DNA of 64,000 bases from Altica lythri (GCA_964028335.1 CAXIIO010000470.1:1-64000); one strand, 5' to 3'. Positions 39,519 to 53,703 are shown, numbered from the stretch's first letter. Notes: generated from the letters alone by a model not told the origin. Numbers and translations are program-made.

Positions 39519-39840
39519 CTCTCTCTCTCTCTGTAAGATTTTCAAAATTTTTAGAATTTTCAAAATTTTTAAAATTTTCAAAATTTTCAAAAATTAAGAT
39601 TTTCAAAATTTTCAGAATTTTCAAAAATTTTCAGAATTTTCAAAAATTTTTAGAATTTTCAAAATTTTTAAAATTTTCAAAATTTTCAGAATTTTCAAAA
39701 ATTTTCAGAATTTTCAAAAATTTTCAGAATTTTCAAAAATTTTTAGAATTTTCAAAATTTTTAAAATTTTCAAAATTTTCAAAAATTTTCAAATTTTTCA
39801 CAATTTTCAGAATTTTCAAAATATTTAAATTTTTAAATTT
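39519..39840. repeat. CT tract and TTTTCAAAATTTTCAGAA minisatellite
   Basis: A (CT)n run of about 18 bp flanks the gypsy element. It is followed by about 300 bp of short AT-rich repeats (AATTTTCAAAATTTTTAGA and variants) lying downstream of the GH1 poly(A) signal. No gene is seen. Confidence 0.85.
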
Positions 39841-39878
39841 AAACACATCATATTAAAAACAAATTGTTTAAATATTAA

Positions 39879-39884
39879 TTTATT
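39879..39884 (-). terminator. Poly(A) signal overlapping the GH1 stop
   Basis: AATAAA on the minus strand starts at the last base of the TAA stop codon (TAAATAAA). A second AATAAA-like site is not evident before the minisatellite. The 3' UTR would be only a few tens of bases. Confidence 0.5.
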
Positions 39885-40019
39885 TATGCTTCAATACAGT
39901 TTTCTTCTTCTACTAGACATCTGGTGGTAAAAAATTTTTTGAAAAAATCAACTGAAAGTTTCGGTGTTCTTGGCCTTTCTGGATCATTAAAATCAACTGA
40001 ATATATTCCAAATCTTTCA
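39884..40019 (-). CDS. GH1 exon 11, C-terminus
   Basis: A 136-nt terminal exon. It completes Ser and reads ERFGIYSVDFNDPERPRTPK, then the C-terminal helix SVDFFKKFFTTRCLV and an acidic tail ending in TAA. It lies 13.7 kb from exon 10. Confidence 0.95.
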
Positions 40020-40085
40020 CTACAAAAATATATTAAAAAAAAAATATTAAAAAAGTGGCAAATGTGAGTAGAATATAAAAAAAAT

Positions 40086-40111
40086 TGTGCGTTTCAGGAG
40101 GCGCGACAGAA
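40086..40111. repeat. Motif shared with intron 2, at the edge of array 3
   Basis: A 26-bp sequence (TGTGCGTTTCAGGA, then GGCGCGACAGAA) recurs at 62725-62750 with two mismatches (TGTGCGTCTCAGGA, CGCGCGACAGAA). In both introns it lies at the 3' edge of the intron, next to where the tandem array begins. It is GC-rich relative to its surroundings. Confidence 0.7.
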
Positions 40112-40149
40112 GTGATAACTTCAACTAATGTAAAAATTAAAAAGCTACA

Positions 40150-40345
40150 AAAATTTTAAAGTTCGATAACTTTTTTATTTGTAAACGTACAAAAAGTTAT
40201 AACCTATCAGAAGATAGGAAATTTTCTCACAAATTTAAAAATGTAACTATTTTTCGTATAACTTTTTTAGTTTTCGATATACGAGGTAATTACAAATTTT
40301 AACAAAAATTTTGTAATTCCCCGTATATAGAAAACTATAAAAAGT
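40150..40345. repeat. Inverted first monomer of array 3
   Basis: At 40150-40245 the monomer is in reverse orientation (AACGTACAAAAAGTTATAACC, then CCTATCAGAAGATAGG). Orientation switches at about 40245-40345 through a near-palindrome centred near AATTTTAACAAAAATT, with CGTATAACTTTTTTAG on one side and its counterpart ATAAAAAGTATG on the other. All later monomers are in the forward direction. Confidence 0.7.
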
Positions 40346-43300
40346 ATGAAAAACCTAATTGGAATTTTGAATTTTTGAGAAAATTTCCTATCTTTTGATA
40401 GGTTATAACTTTCTGTACGTTAATAAATAAAAAAGTTACGAGGGAATTACAAATTTAAACAACAATTTTGTATTTCCCCCGTATATTGAAAACTATAAAA
40501 GGTATGAAGAAACTAATTGGAATTTTGGATTTTTGAGAAAATTTCCTATCTTTTGATAGGTTATAACTTTTTGTACGTTAATTAATAAAAAAGTTACGAG
40601 GGATTTACAAATTTTAACAAAAATTTTGTATTTCCCCCGTATATTGAAAACTATAAAAGGTATGAAGAAACTAATTGGAATTTTGGATTTTTGAGAAAAT
40701 TTCCTATCTTCTGATAGGTTATAACTTTTTTTACGTTAATTAATAAAAAAGTTACGAGAGAATTACAAATTTTAACAAAAATTTTGTATTTCCCACGTAT
40801 ATTGAAAACTATAAAAGATATGAAAAACTAATTGGAATTTTGGATTTTTGAGAAAATTTCCTATCTTTTAATAGATTATAACTTTCTGTACGTTAATAAA
40901 TAAAAAAGGTTACGAGGGAATTACAAATTTTAACAAAAATTTTGTATTTCCCCCGTATATTGAAAACTATAAAAGGTATGAAGAAACTAATTGGAATTTT
41001 GGATTTTTGAGAAAATTTCCTATGTTTTGATGGGTTACAACTTTTTGTACGTTAATTAATAAAAAAGTTACGAGAGAATTACAAATTTTAACAAAAATTT
41101 TGTAATTCCCCCGTATATAGAAAACTATAAAAAGTATGAAAAAACTAATTGGAATTTTGGATTTTTGAGAAAATTTCCTATCTTTTAATAGGTTATAACT
41201 TTCTGTACGTTAATAAATAAAAAAGTTACGAGGGAATTACAATTTTGTATTTCCCCCGTATATTGAAAACTATAAAAGGTATGAAGAAACTAATTGGAAT
41301 TTTGGATTTTTGAGAAAATTTCCTATCTTTTGATTGGTTATAACTTTTTGTACGTTAATTAATAAAAAAGTTACGAGGGATTTACAAATTTTAACAAAAA
41401 TTTTGTATTTCCCCCGTATATTGAAAACTATAAAAGGTATGAAGAAACTAATTGGAATTTTGGATTTTTGAGAAAATTTCCTATCTTTTGATAGGTTATA
41501 ACTTTTTGTACGTTAATTAATAAAAAAGTTACGAGAGAATTACAAATTTTAACAAAAATTTTGTATTTCCCCCGTATATTGAAAACTATAAAAGATATGA
41601 AAAAACTAATCGGAATTTTGAATTTTTGAGAAAATTTCCTATCTTTTAATAGATTATGACTTTCTGTACGTTAATAAATAAAAAAGTTACGAGGGAATTA
41701 CAAATTTTAACAAAAATTTTGTATTTCCCCCGTATATTGAAAACTATAAAAGGTATGAAGAAACTAATTGGAATTTTGGATTTTTGAGAAAATTTCCTAT
41801 GTTTTGATGGGTTACAACTTTTTGTACGTTAATTAATAAAAAAGTTACGAGAGAATTACAAATTTTAACAAAAATTTTGTAATTCCCCCGTATATAGAAA
41901 ACTATAAAAAGTATGAAAAAACTAATTGGAATTTTGGATTTTTGAGAAAATTTCCTATCTTTTGATAGGTTATAACTTTCTGTACGTTAATAAATAAAAA
42001 AGTTACGAGGGAATTACAAATTTAAACAACAATTTTGTATTTCCCCCGTATATTGAAAACTATAAAAGGTATGAAGAAACTAATTAGAATTTTGGATTTT
42101 TGAGAAAATTTCCTATCTTTTGATTGGTTATAACTTTTTGTACGTTAATTAATAAAAAAGTTACGAGGGATTTACAAATTTTAACAAAAATTTTGTATTT
42201 CCCCCGTATATTGAAAACTATAAAAGGAATGAAGAAACTATGTGGAATTTTGGATTTTTGAGAAAATTTCCTATCTTTTGATAGGTTATAACTTTTTGTA
42301 CGTTAATTAATAAAAAAGTTACGAGAGAATTACAAATTTTAACAAAAATTTTGTATTTCCCCCGTATATTGAAAACTATAAAAGGTATGAAGAAACTAAT
42401 TGGAATTTTGGATTTTTGAGAAAATTAATATTAAAAACTATAAAAGATATAAAAAAACTAATTGGAATTTTTAATATTTGAGAACATTTCCTATCGTTTG
42501 ATAGGTTATAACTTTATGTACGTTAATAAATAAAAAAGTTACGAGGAAATTACAAATTTTAACAAAATTTTGTAATTCCCCCGTATATAGAAAACTATAA
42601 AAAGTATGAAAAAACTAATTGGAATTTTGGATTTTTGAGAAATTTTCCTATCTTTGGATAGGTTATAACTTTTTGTACGTTAATTAATAAAATAATTACG
42701 AGGGAATTACAAATTTTAAAAAAAAAATTGTAATTCCCCCGTATATTGAAAACTATAAAAGGTATAAAAAAACTAATTGGAATTTTGGATTTTTGAGAAA
42801 ATTTCCTATGTTTTTATAGGTTATAACTTTTTGTACGTTAATTAATAAAAAAGTTACGAGGGATTTACAAATTTTAAAAAAAAATTGTATTTCCCTCGTA
42901 TATTGAAAACTATAAAAGATATGAAAAAACTAATTGAAATTTTGGATTTTTGAGAAAATTTCCTATCTTTTGATAGTTTATAACATTTTGTACGTTAATT
43001 AATAAAAAATTACGAGGGATTTACAAATTTTAACAAAATTTTTGTATTACCGCCGTATATTGAAAACTATAAAAGGTATAAAGAAACTAATTAGAATTTT
43101 GGATTTTTGAGAAAATTTCCTATATTTTGATGAATTATAACTTTTTGTACGTTAATAAATAAAAAAATTACAAGGGATTTACAAATTTTAACAAAAATTT
43201 TGTATTTCCCCCGTATATTGAAAACTATAAAAGGTATGAAGAAGCTAATTGGAATTTTGGATTTTTGAGAAAATTTTCTATCTTTTGATAGGTTATAACA

Positions 43301-45399
43301 TTTTGTACGTTAATTAGTAAAAAAATTACGAGGGATTTACAAATTTTAACAAAAATTTTGTATTTCCCCCGTATATTGAAAACTATAAAAGGTATGAAGA
43401 AACTAATTGGAATTTTGGATTTTTGAGAAAATTTCCTATCTTCTGATAGGTTATAACTTTTTTTACGTTAATTAATAAAAAAGTTACGAGAGAATTACAA
43501 ATTTTAACAAAAATTTTGTATTTCCCACGTATATTGAAAACTATAAAAGATATGAAAAACTAATTGGAATTTTGGATTTTTGAGAAAATTTCCTATCTTT
43601 TAATAGATTATAACTTTCTGTACGTTAATAAATAAAAAAGTTACGAGGGAATTACAAATTTTAACAAAAATTTTGTATTTCCCCCGTATATTGAAAACTA
43701 TAAAAGGTATGAAGAAACTAATTGGAATTTTGGATTTTTGAGAAAATTTCCTATGTTTTGATGGGTTACAACTTTTTGTACGTTAATTAATAAAAAAGTT
43801 ACGAGAGAATTACAAATTTTAACAAAAATTTTGTATTTCCCACGTATATTGAAAACTATAAAAGATATGAAAAACTAATTGGAATTTTGGATTTTTGAGA
43901 AAATTTCCTATCTTTTAATAGATTATAACTTTCTGTACGTTAATAAATAAAAAAGTTACGAGGGAATTACAAATTTTAACAAAAATTTTGTATTTCCCCC
44001 GTATATTGAAAACTATAAAAGGTATGAAGAAACTAATTGGAATTTTGGATTTTTGAGAAAATTTCCTATGTTTTGATGGGTTACAACTTTTTGTACGTTA
44101 ATTAATAAAAAAGTTACGAGAGAATTACAAATTTTAACAAAAATTTTGTAATTCCCCCGTATATAGAAAACTATAAAAAGTATGAAAAAACTAATTGGAA
44201 TTTTGGATTTTTGAGAAAATTTCCTATCTTTTAATAGGTTATAACTTTCTGTACGTTAATAAATAAAAAAGTTACGAGGGAATTACAATTTTGTATTTCC
44301 CCCGTATATTGAAAACTATAAAAGGTATGAAGAAACTAATTGGAATTTTGGATTTTTGAGAAAATTTCCTATCTTTTGATTGGTTATAACTTTTTGTACG
44401 TTAATTAATAAAAAAGTTACGAGGGATTTACAAATTTTAACAAAAATTTTGTATTTCCCCCGTATATTGAAAACTCTAAAAGGTATGAAGAAACTAATTG
44501 GAATTTTGGATTTTTGAGAAAATTTCCTATCTTTTGATAGGTTATAACTTTTTGTACGTTAATTAATAAAAAAGTTACGAGAGAATTACTAATTTTAACA
44601 AAAATTTTGTATTTCCCCCGTATATTGAAAACTATAAAAGATATGAAAAAACTAATTGGAATTTTGAATTTTTGAGAAAATTTCCTATCTTTTAATAGAT
44701 TATGACTTTCTGTACGTTAATAAATAAAAAAGTTACGAGGGAATTACAAATTTTAACAAAAATTTTGTATTTCCCCCGTATATTGAAAACTATAAAAGGT
44801 ATGAAGAAACTAATTGGAATTTTGGATTTTTGAGAAAATTTCCTATGTTTTGATGGGTTACAACTTTTTGTACGTTAATTAATAAAAAAGTTACGAGAGA
44901 ATTACAAATTTTAACAAAAATTTTGTAATTCCCCCGTATATAGAAAACTATAAAAAGTATGAAAAAACTAATTGGAATTTTGGATTTTTGAGAAAATTTC
45001 CTATCTTTTGATAGGTTATAACTTTCTGTACGTTAATAAATAAAAAAGTTACGAGGGAATTACAAATTTAAACAACAATTTTGTATTTCCCCCGTATATT
45101 GAAAACTATAAAAGGTATGAAGAAACTAATTGGAATTTTGGATTTTTGAGAAAATTTCCTATCTTTTGATTGGTTATAACTTTTTGTACGTTAATTAATA
45201 AAAAAGTTACGAGGGATTTACAAATTTTAACAAAAATTTTGTATTTCCCCCGTATATTGAAAACTATAAAAGGAATGAAGAAACTAATTAGAATTTTGGA
45301 TTTTTGAGAAAATTTCCTATCTTTTGATAGGTTATAACTTTTTGTACGTTAATTAATAAAAAAGTTACGAGAGAATTACAAATTTTAACAAAAATTTTG

Positions 45400-48300
45400 T
45401 ATTTCCCCCGTATATTAAAAACTATAAAAGATATAAAAAAACTAATTGGAATTTTTAATATTTGAGAACATTTCCTATCGTTTGATAGGTTATAACTTTA
45501 TGTACGTTAATAAATAAAAAAGTTACGAGGAAATTACAAATTTTAACAAAATTTTGTAATTCCCCCGTATATAGAAAACTATAAAAAGTATGAAAAAACT
45601 AATTGGAATTTTGGATTTTTGAGAAATTTTCCTATCTTTGGATAGGTTATAACTTTTTGTACGTTAATTAATAAAATAATTACGAGGGAATTACAAATTT
45701 TAAAAAAAAATTTGTAATTCCCCCGTATATTGAAAACTATAAAAGGTATAAAAAAACTAATTGGAATTTTGGATTTTTGAGAAAATTTTCTATGTTTTCA
45801 TAGGTTATAACTTTTTGTACGTTAATTAATAAAAAAGTTACGAGGGATTTACAAATTTTAAAAAAAAAATTGTATTTCCCTCGTATATTGAAAACTATAA
45901 AAGATATGAAAAAACTAATTGAAATTTTGGATTTTTGAGAAAATTTCCTATCTTTTGATGGTTTATAACATTTTGTACGTTAATTAATAAAAAATTACGA
46001 GGGATTTACAAATTTTAACAACATTTTTGTATTACCGCCGTATATTGAAAACTATAAAAGGTATGAAGAAACTAATTAGAATTTTGGATTTTTGAGAAAA
46101 TTTCCTATATTTTGATGGATTATAACTTTTTGTACGTTAATAAATAAAAAAATTACAAGGGATTTACAAATTTTAACAAAAATTTTGTATTTCCCCCGTA
46201 TATTGAAAACTATAAAAGGTATGAAGAAGCTAATTGGAATTTTGGATTTTTGAGAAAATTTTCTATCGTTTGATAGGTTATAACATTTTGTACGTTAATT
46301 AATAAAAAAATTACGAGGGATTTACAAATTTTAACAAAAATTTTGTATTTCCCCCGTATATTGAAAACTATAAAAGGTATGAAGAAACTAATTGGAATTT
46401 TGGATTTTTGAGAAAATTTCCTATCTTTTGATAGGTTATAACATTTTGTACGTTAATTAATAAAAAAATTACGAGGGATTTACAAATTGTAACAAAAATT
46501 TTGTATTCCCCCCGTATATTGAAAACTATAAAAGGTATGAACAAACTAATTGGAATTTTGAATTTTTGAGAAAATTTCCTATCTTTTGAAAGGTTATAAC
46601 CTTTTTGTACGTTAATTAATAGAAAAGTTACGTGGGATTTACAAATTTTAACAAAAATTTTGTATTTCCCCCGTATATTGAAAACTATAAAAAATATGAA
46701 AAAACTAATTGGAATTTTGGATTTTTGAGAACATTTCCTATCGTTTGATAGGTTATAACTTTATGTACGTTAGCAAATAAAAAAGTTACGAGGGAATTAC
46801 AAATTTTAACAAAAATTTTGTATTTCCCCCGTATATTGAAAACTATAAAAGATATGAAAAAACTAATTAAAATTTTGGATTTCTGAGAAAATTTCCTATC
46901 TTTTAATAGGTTATAACTTTTTGTACGTTAATTAATAAAAAAGTTACGAGAGAATTACAAATTTTAACAAAATTTTGTATTTTCCCTGTATATTGAAAAC
47001 TATAAAAGGTATGAAAAAACTAATTGGAATTTTGGATTTTTGAGAAAATTTCCTATCTTTTGATAGTTTATAAATTTTTGTACGTTAATTAATAAAAAGT
47101 TACGAGGGAATTACAAATTTTAACAAAAATTTTGTATTTCCCCCGTATATTGAAATCTATAAAAGGTATGAAAAAACTAATTGGAATTTTGGATTTTTGA
47201 GAAAATTTCGTATCTTTTGATAGTTTAAAAATTTTTGTACATTAATTAATAAAAAAGTTACGGGGGATGTACAAATTTTAACAAAAATTTTGTATTTCCC
47301 CCGTATATTGAAAACTATAAAAGGTATGAAGAAACTAATTGGAATTTTGGATTTTTGAGAAAATTTCCTATGTTTTGATAGGTTATAACTTTTTGTACGT
47401 TAATTAATAAAAAAGTTACAAGGGATTTACAAATTTTAACAAAAATTTTGTATTTCCCCCGTATATTGAAAACTATAAAAGGTATGAAGAAGCTAATTGG
47501 AATTTTGGATTTTTAAGAAAATTTCCTATGTTTTGATAGGTTATAACTTTTTGTACGTTAATTAATAAAAAAGTTACGAGGGATTTACAAATTTTAACAA
47601 GAATTTGGTATTTCCCCCGTATATTGAGAACTATAAAAGGTATGAAGAAACTAATTAGAATTTTGAATTTTTGAGAAAATTTCCTATGTTTTGATAGGTT
47701 ATAACTTTTTGTACGTTAATTAATAAAAAAGTTACGAGGGAATTACAAATTTTAACAAAAATTTTGTATTTCCCCCGTATATTGAAAACTATAAAAGGTA
47801 TGAAAAAACTAATTGGAATTTTGGATTTTTGAGAAAATTTCCTATCTTTTGATAGGTTATAACTTTCTGTACGTTAATAAATAAAAAAGTTACGAGGGAA
47901 TTACAAATTTAAACAACAATTTTGTATTTCCCCCGTATATTGAAAACTATAAAAGGTATGAAGAAACTAATTGGAATTTTGGATTTTTGAGAAAATTTCC
48001 TATCTTTTGATTGGTTATAACTTTTTGTACGTTAATTAATAAAAAAGTTACGAGGGATTTACAAATTTTAACAAAAATTTTGTATTTCCCCCGTATATTG
48101 AAAACTATAAAAGGTATGAAGAAGCTAATTGGAATTTTGGATTTTTGAGAAAATTTCCTATGTTTTGATAGGTTATAACTTTTTGTACGTTAATTAATAA
48201 AAAAGTTACGAGGGATTTACAAATTTTAACAAGAATTTGGTATTTCCCCCGTATATTGAGAACTATAAAAGGTATGAAGAAACTAATTGGAATTTTGGAT

Positions 48301-51100
48301 TTTTGAGAAAATTTCCTATGTTTTGATGGGTTACAACTTTTTGTACGTTAATTAATAAAAAAGTTACGAGAGAATTACAAATTTTAACAAAAATTTTGTA
48401 ATTCCCCCGTATATAGAAAACTATAAAAAGTATGAAAAAACTAATTGGAATTTTGGATTTTTGAGAAAATTTCCTATCTTTTGATAGGTTATAACTTTCT
48501 GTACGTTAATAAATAAAAAAGTTACGAGGGAATTACAAATTTAAACAACAATTTTGTATTTCCCCCGTATATTGAAAACTATAAAAGGTATGAAGAAACT
48601 AATTGGAATTTTGGATTTTTGAGAAAATTTCCTATCTTTTGATTGGTTATAACTTTTTGTACGTTAATTAATAAAAAAGTTACGAGGGATTTACAAATTT
48701 TAACAAAAATTTTGTATTTCCCCCGTATATTGAAAACTATAAAAGGAATGAAGAAACTAATTAGAATTTTGGATTTTTGAGAAAATTTCCTATCTTTTGA
48801 TAGGTTATAACTTTTTGTACGTTAATTAATAAAAAAGTTACGAGAGAATTACAAATTTTAACAAAAATTTTGTATTTCCCCCGTATATTAAAAACTATAA
48901 AAGATATAAAAAAACTAATTGGAATTTTTAATATTTGAGAACATTTCCTATCGTTTGATAGGTTATAACTTTATGTACGTTAATAAATAAAAAAGTTACG
49001 AGGAAATTACAAATTTTAACAAAATTTTGTAATTCCCCCGTATATAGAAAACTATAAAAAGTATGAAAAAACTAATTGGAATTTTGGATTTTTGAGAAAT
49101 TTTCCTATCTTTGGATAGGTTATAACTTTTTGTACGTTAATTAATAAAATAATTACGAGGGAATTACAAATTTTAAAAAAAAATTTGTAATTCCCCCGTA
49201 TATTGAAAACTATAAAAGGTATAAAAAAACTAATTGGAATTTTGGATTTTTGAGAAAATTTTCTATGTTTTCATAGGTTATAACTTTTTGTACGTTAATT
49301 AATAAAAAAGTTACGAGGGATTTACAAATTTTAAAAAAAAAATTGTATTTCCCTCGTATATTGAAAACTATAAAAGATATGAAAAAACTAATTGAAATTT
49401 TGGATTTTTGAGAAAATTTCCTATCTTTTGATGGTTTATAACATTTTGTACGTTAATTAATAAAAAATTACGAGGGATTTACAAATTTTAACAACATTTT
49501 TGTATTACCGCCGTATATTGAAAACTATAAAAGGTATGAAGAAACTAATTAGAATTTTGGATTTTTGAGAAAATTTCCTATATTTTGATGGATTATAACT
49601 TTTTGTACGTTAATAAATAAAAAAATTACAAGGGATTTACAAATTTTAACAAAAATTTTGTATTTCCCCCGTATATTGAAAACTATAAAAGGTATGAAGA
49701 AGCTAATTGGAATTTTGGATTTTTGAGAAAATTTTCTATCTTTTGATAGGTTATAACATTTTGTACGTTAATTAATAAAAAAATTACGAGGGATTTACAA
49801 ATTTTAACAAAAATTTTGTATTTCCCCCGTATATTGAAAACTATAAAAGGTATGAAGAAACTAATTGGAATTTTGGATTTTTGAGAAAATTTCCTATCTT
49901 TTGATAGGTTATAACATTTTGTACGTTAATTAATAAAAAAATTACGAGGGATTTACAAATTGTAACAAAAATTTTGTATTCCCCCCGTATATTGAAAACT
50001 ATAAAAGGTATGAACAAACTAATTGGAATTTTGAATTTTTGAGAAAATTTCCTATCTTTTGAAAGGTTATAACCTTTTTGTACGTTAATTAATAGAAAAG
50101 TTACGTGGGATTTACAAATTTTAACAAAAATTTTGTATTTCCCCCGTATATTGAAAACTATAAAAAATATGAAAAAACTAATTGGAATTTTGGATTTTTG
50201 AGAACATTTCCTATCGTTTGATAGGTTATAACTTTATGTACGTTAGCAAATAAAAAAGTTACGAGGGAATTACAAATTTTAACAAAAATTTTGTATTTCC
50301 CCCGTATATTGAAAACTATAAAAGATATGAAAAAACTAATTAAAATTTTGGATTTCTGAGAAAATTTCCTATCTTTTAATAGGTTATAACTTTTTGTACG
50401 TTAATTAATAAAAAAGTTACGAGAGAATTACAAATTTTAACAAAATTTTGTATTTTCCCTGTATATTGAAAACTATAAAAGGTATGAAAAAACTAATTGG
50501 AATTTTGGATTTTTGAGAAAATTTCCTATCTTTTGATAGTTTATAAATTTTTGTACGTTAATTAATAAAAAGTTACGAGGGAATTACAAATTTTAACAAA
50601 AATTTTGTATTTCCCCCGTATATTGAAATCTATAAAAGGTATGAAAAAACTAATTGGAATTTTGGATTTTTGAGAAAATTTCGTATCTTTTGATAGTTTA
50701 AAAATTTTTGTACATTAATTAATAAAAAAGTTACGGGGGATGTACAAATTTTAACAAAAATTTTGTATTTCCCCCGTATATTGAAAACTATAAAAGGTAT
50801 GAAGAAACTAATTGGAATTTTCGATTTTTGAGAAAATTTCCTATGTTTTGATAGGTTATAACTTTTTGTACGTTAATTAATAAAAAAGTTACAAGGGATT
50901 TACAAATTTTAACAAAAATTTTGTATTTCCCCCGTATATTGAAAACTATAAAAGGTATGAAGAAGCTAATTGGAATTTTGGATTTTTGAGAAAATTTCCT
51001 ATGTTTTGATAGGTTATAACTTTTTGTACGTTAATTAATAAAAAAGTTACGAGGGATTTACAAATTTTAACAAGAATTTGGTATTTCCCCCGTATATTGA
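45400..51100. repeat. Duplicated 3.47-kb block in array 3
   Basis: A run of 22 monomers beginning near 45400 is repeated beginning near 48880. Rare variants sit about 3475 bp apart: GGAATTTTTAATATTTGAG with CCTATCGTTTGATAGG, the CCCCCCGTATATTG variant near 46500 and 49980, and GTTACGTGGGATTT. A part of the same block is also near 42430. Confidence 0.8.
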
Positions 51101-53703
51101 GAACTATAAAAGGTATGAAGAAACTAATTAGAATTTTGAATTTTTGAGAAAATTTCCTATGTTTTGATAGGTTATAACTTTTTGTACGTTAATTAATAAA
51201 AAAGTTACGAGGGAATTACAAATTTTAACAAAAATTTTGTATTTCCCCCGTATATTGAAAACTATAAAAGGTATGAAGAAACTAATTGAAATTTTGGATT
51301 TTTGAGAAAATTTCCTATGTTTTGATAGGTTATAACTTTTTGTACGTTAATAAATAAAAAAGTTACGAGGGAATTACAAATTTAAACAACAATTTTGTAT
51401 TTCCCCCGTATATTGAAAACTATAAAAGGTATGAAAAAACAAATTGGAATTTTGGATTTTTGAAAAAATTTCCTATCTTTTAATAGGTTATAACTTTTTG
51501 TACGTTAATTAATAAAAAAGTTACGAGGCATTTACAAATTTCAACAAAAATTTTGTATTTCCCCCGTATGTTAAAAACTATAAAAGATATAAAAAACTAA
51601 TTGGAATTTTGGATTTCGGAAAAAATTTTCTTTCTTTTGATAGGTTATAACTTTCTATACGTTAATAAATAAATAAGTTACGAGGGAATTAAAATTTTAA
51701 CAAAAATTTTGTAATTCCCCCGTATATAGAAAACTATAAAAAGTATTAAAAAACTAATTGGAATTTTGGATTTTTGAGAAAATTTCCTATCTTTTGGTAG
51801 GTTATAACTTTTTGTACGTTAATTAATAAAAAAGTTACGAGGGAATTACAAATTTTAACAAAAATTTTGTATTTCTCCCGTATATTGAAAACTATAAAAG
51901 GTATGATAAAACTAATTGAAATTGTGGATTTCTGAGAGAATTTTCTATCTTTTGATAGGTTACAACTTTTTGTACGTTAATTAATAAAAAAGTTACGAGG
52001 GATTTACAAATTTTAACAAAAATTTTGTATTTTCCCCGTATATTGAAAACTATAAAATATATAAAAAAACTAATTGGAATTTCGGATTTTTGAGAAAATT
52101 TCCTATCTTTTGATAGGTTATAACTTTTTGTACGTTGATTAATAAAAAAGTTACTAGAGAATTACAAATTTTAACAAAACTTTTGTATTTCTCCCGTATA
52201 TTGAAAACCATAAAAGGTATGATAAAACTAATTGAAACTGTGGATTTTTGAGAGAATTTCCTATCTTTTAATAGGTTATAATTTGTACGTTAATTAATAA
52301 AAAAGTTACGAGAGAATTACAAATTTTAACAAAAATTTTGTATTTCCCTCGTATATTGAAAACTATAAAAGGTATAAAGAAACTAATTGGAATTTTGGAT
52401 TTTTGAGAAAAGTCCCTATTTTTTGATAGGTTATAATTTTTTGTACGTTAATTAATAAAAAAATTACGAGAGCATTACAAATTTTAACAAAAATGTTGTA
52501 TTTCCCCCGTATATTGAAAACTATAAAAGATATGAAAAAACTAATTGGAATTTTGGATTTTTGAGAAAATTCCCTATTTTTTGATAGGTTATAACATTTT
52601 GTACGTTGATTAATAAAAAAATTACGAGGGATTTACAAATTTTAACAAAAATTTTGTATTTCTCCCGTATATTGAAAACTATAAAAGGTATGATAAAACT
52701 AATTGAAATTGTGGATTTCTGAGAGAATTTCCTATCTTTTGATAGGTTATAACTTTTTATACGTTAATTAATAAAAAAGTTACGAGGGAATTACAAATTT
52801 TAACAAAAATTTTGTATTTCCCCCGTATATTGAAAACTATAAAAGGTATGAAAAAACAAATCGGAATTTTGGATTTTTAAGAAAATTTCCTATCTTTAAA
52901 TAGGTTATAACTTTTTGTACGTTAATTAATAAAAAAGTTACGAGGGATTTACTAATTTCAACAAAAATTTTGTATTTCCCCCGTATATTAAAAACTATAA
53001 AAGGTATAAAAAACTTATTGAAATTTTGGATTTCGGAAAAAATTTCCTTTTTTTTTGATAGGTTATAACTTTTTGTACGTTAATTAATAAAAAAGTTACG
53101 AGGGATTTACAAATTTTAACAAAAATTTTGTATTTCCCCCGTATATTGAAAACTATAAAAGGTATGAAGAAACTAATTGGAATTTTGGATTTTTAAGAAA
53201 ATTTCCTATGTTTTGATAGGTTATAACTTTTTGTACGTTAATTAATAAAAAAGTTACGAGGGATTTACAAATTTTAACAAAAATTTTGTATTTCCCTTGT
53301 ATATTGAAAACTATAAAAGATATGAAAAAACTAATTGGAATTTTGGATTTTTGAGAAAATTTCCTATCTTTTGATAGGTTATAACCTTTTTGTACGTTAA
53401 TTAATAAAAAAATTACGAGGGATTTACAAATTTTAACAAAAATTTTGTATTTCCCCCGTATATTGAAAACCATAACAGTTATGAAAAAACTAATTGAAAT
53501 TTTGGATTTTTGAAAGCTATAAAAGATATGAAGAAAGTAATTGGAATTTTGGATTACTGAGAAAATTTCCTATGTTTTGATAGGTTATAACTTTTTGTAC
53601 GTTAATTAATAAAAAAGTTACGAGGGATTTACAAATTTTAACAAAAATTTTGTATATCCCCCCGTATATTGAAAACTATAAAAGATATGAAAAAAATCCT
53701 TAC

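Larger units (their letters stand above)
40150..53692. repeat. 158-bp satellite array filling GH1 intron 10 (array 3)
   Basis: About 13.5 kb of tandem monomers; CCCCCGTATATTGAAAAC recurs every 158 bp. Each monomer has ATTACAAATTTTAACAAAAA, TTTGTATTTCCCCCGTATAT, AACTAATTGGAATTTTGGAT, the perfect hairpin CCTATC-TTTT-GATAGG, and ACTTTTTGTACGTTAATTAA. It fills the whole intron except the two short ends. Open frames on both strands are monomer repeats and not genes. Confidence 0.95.

Noticed and set aside
53153..53473. 106-codon minus-strand frame at the right end of array 3
   Set aside because: It is two satellite monomers read in one frame.
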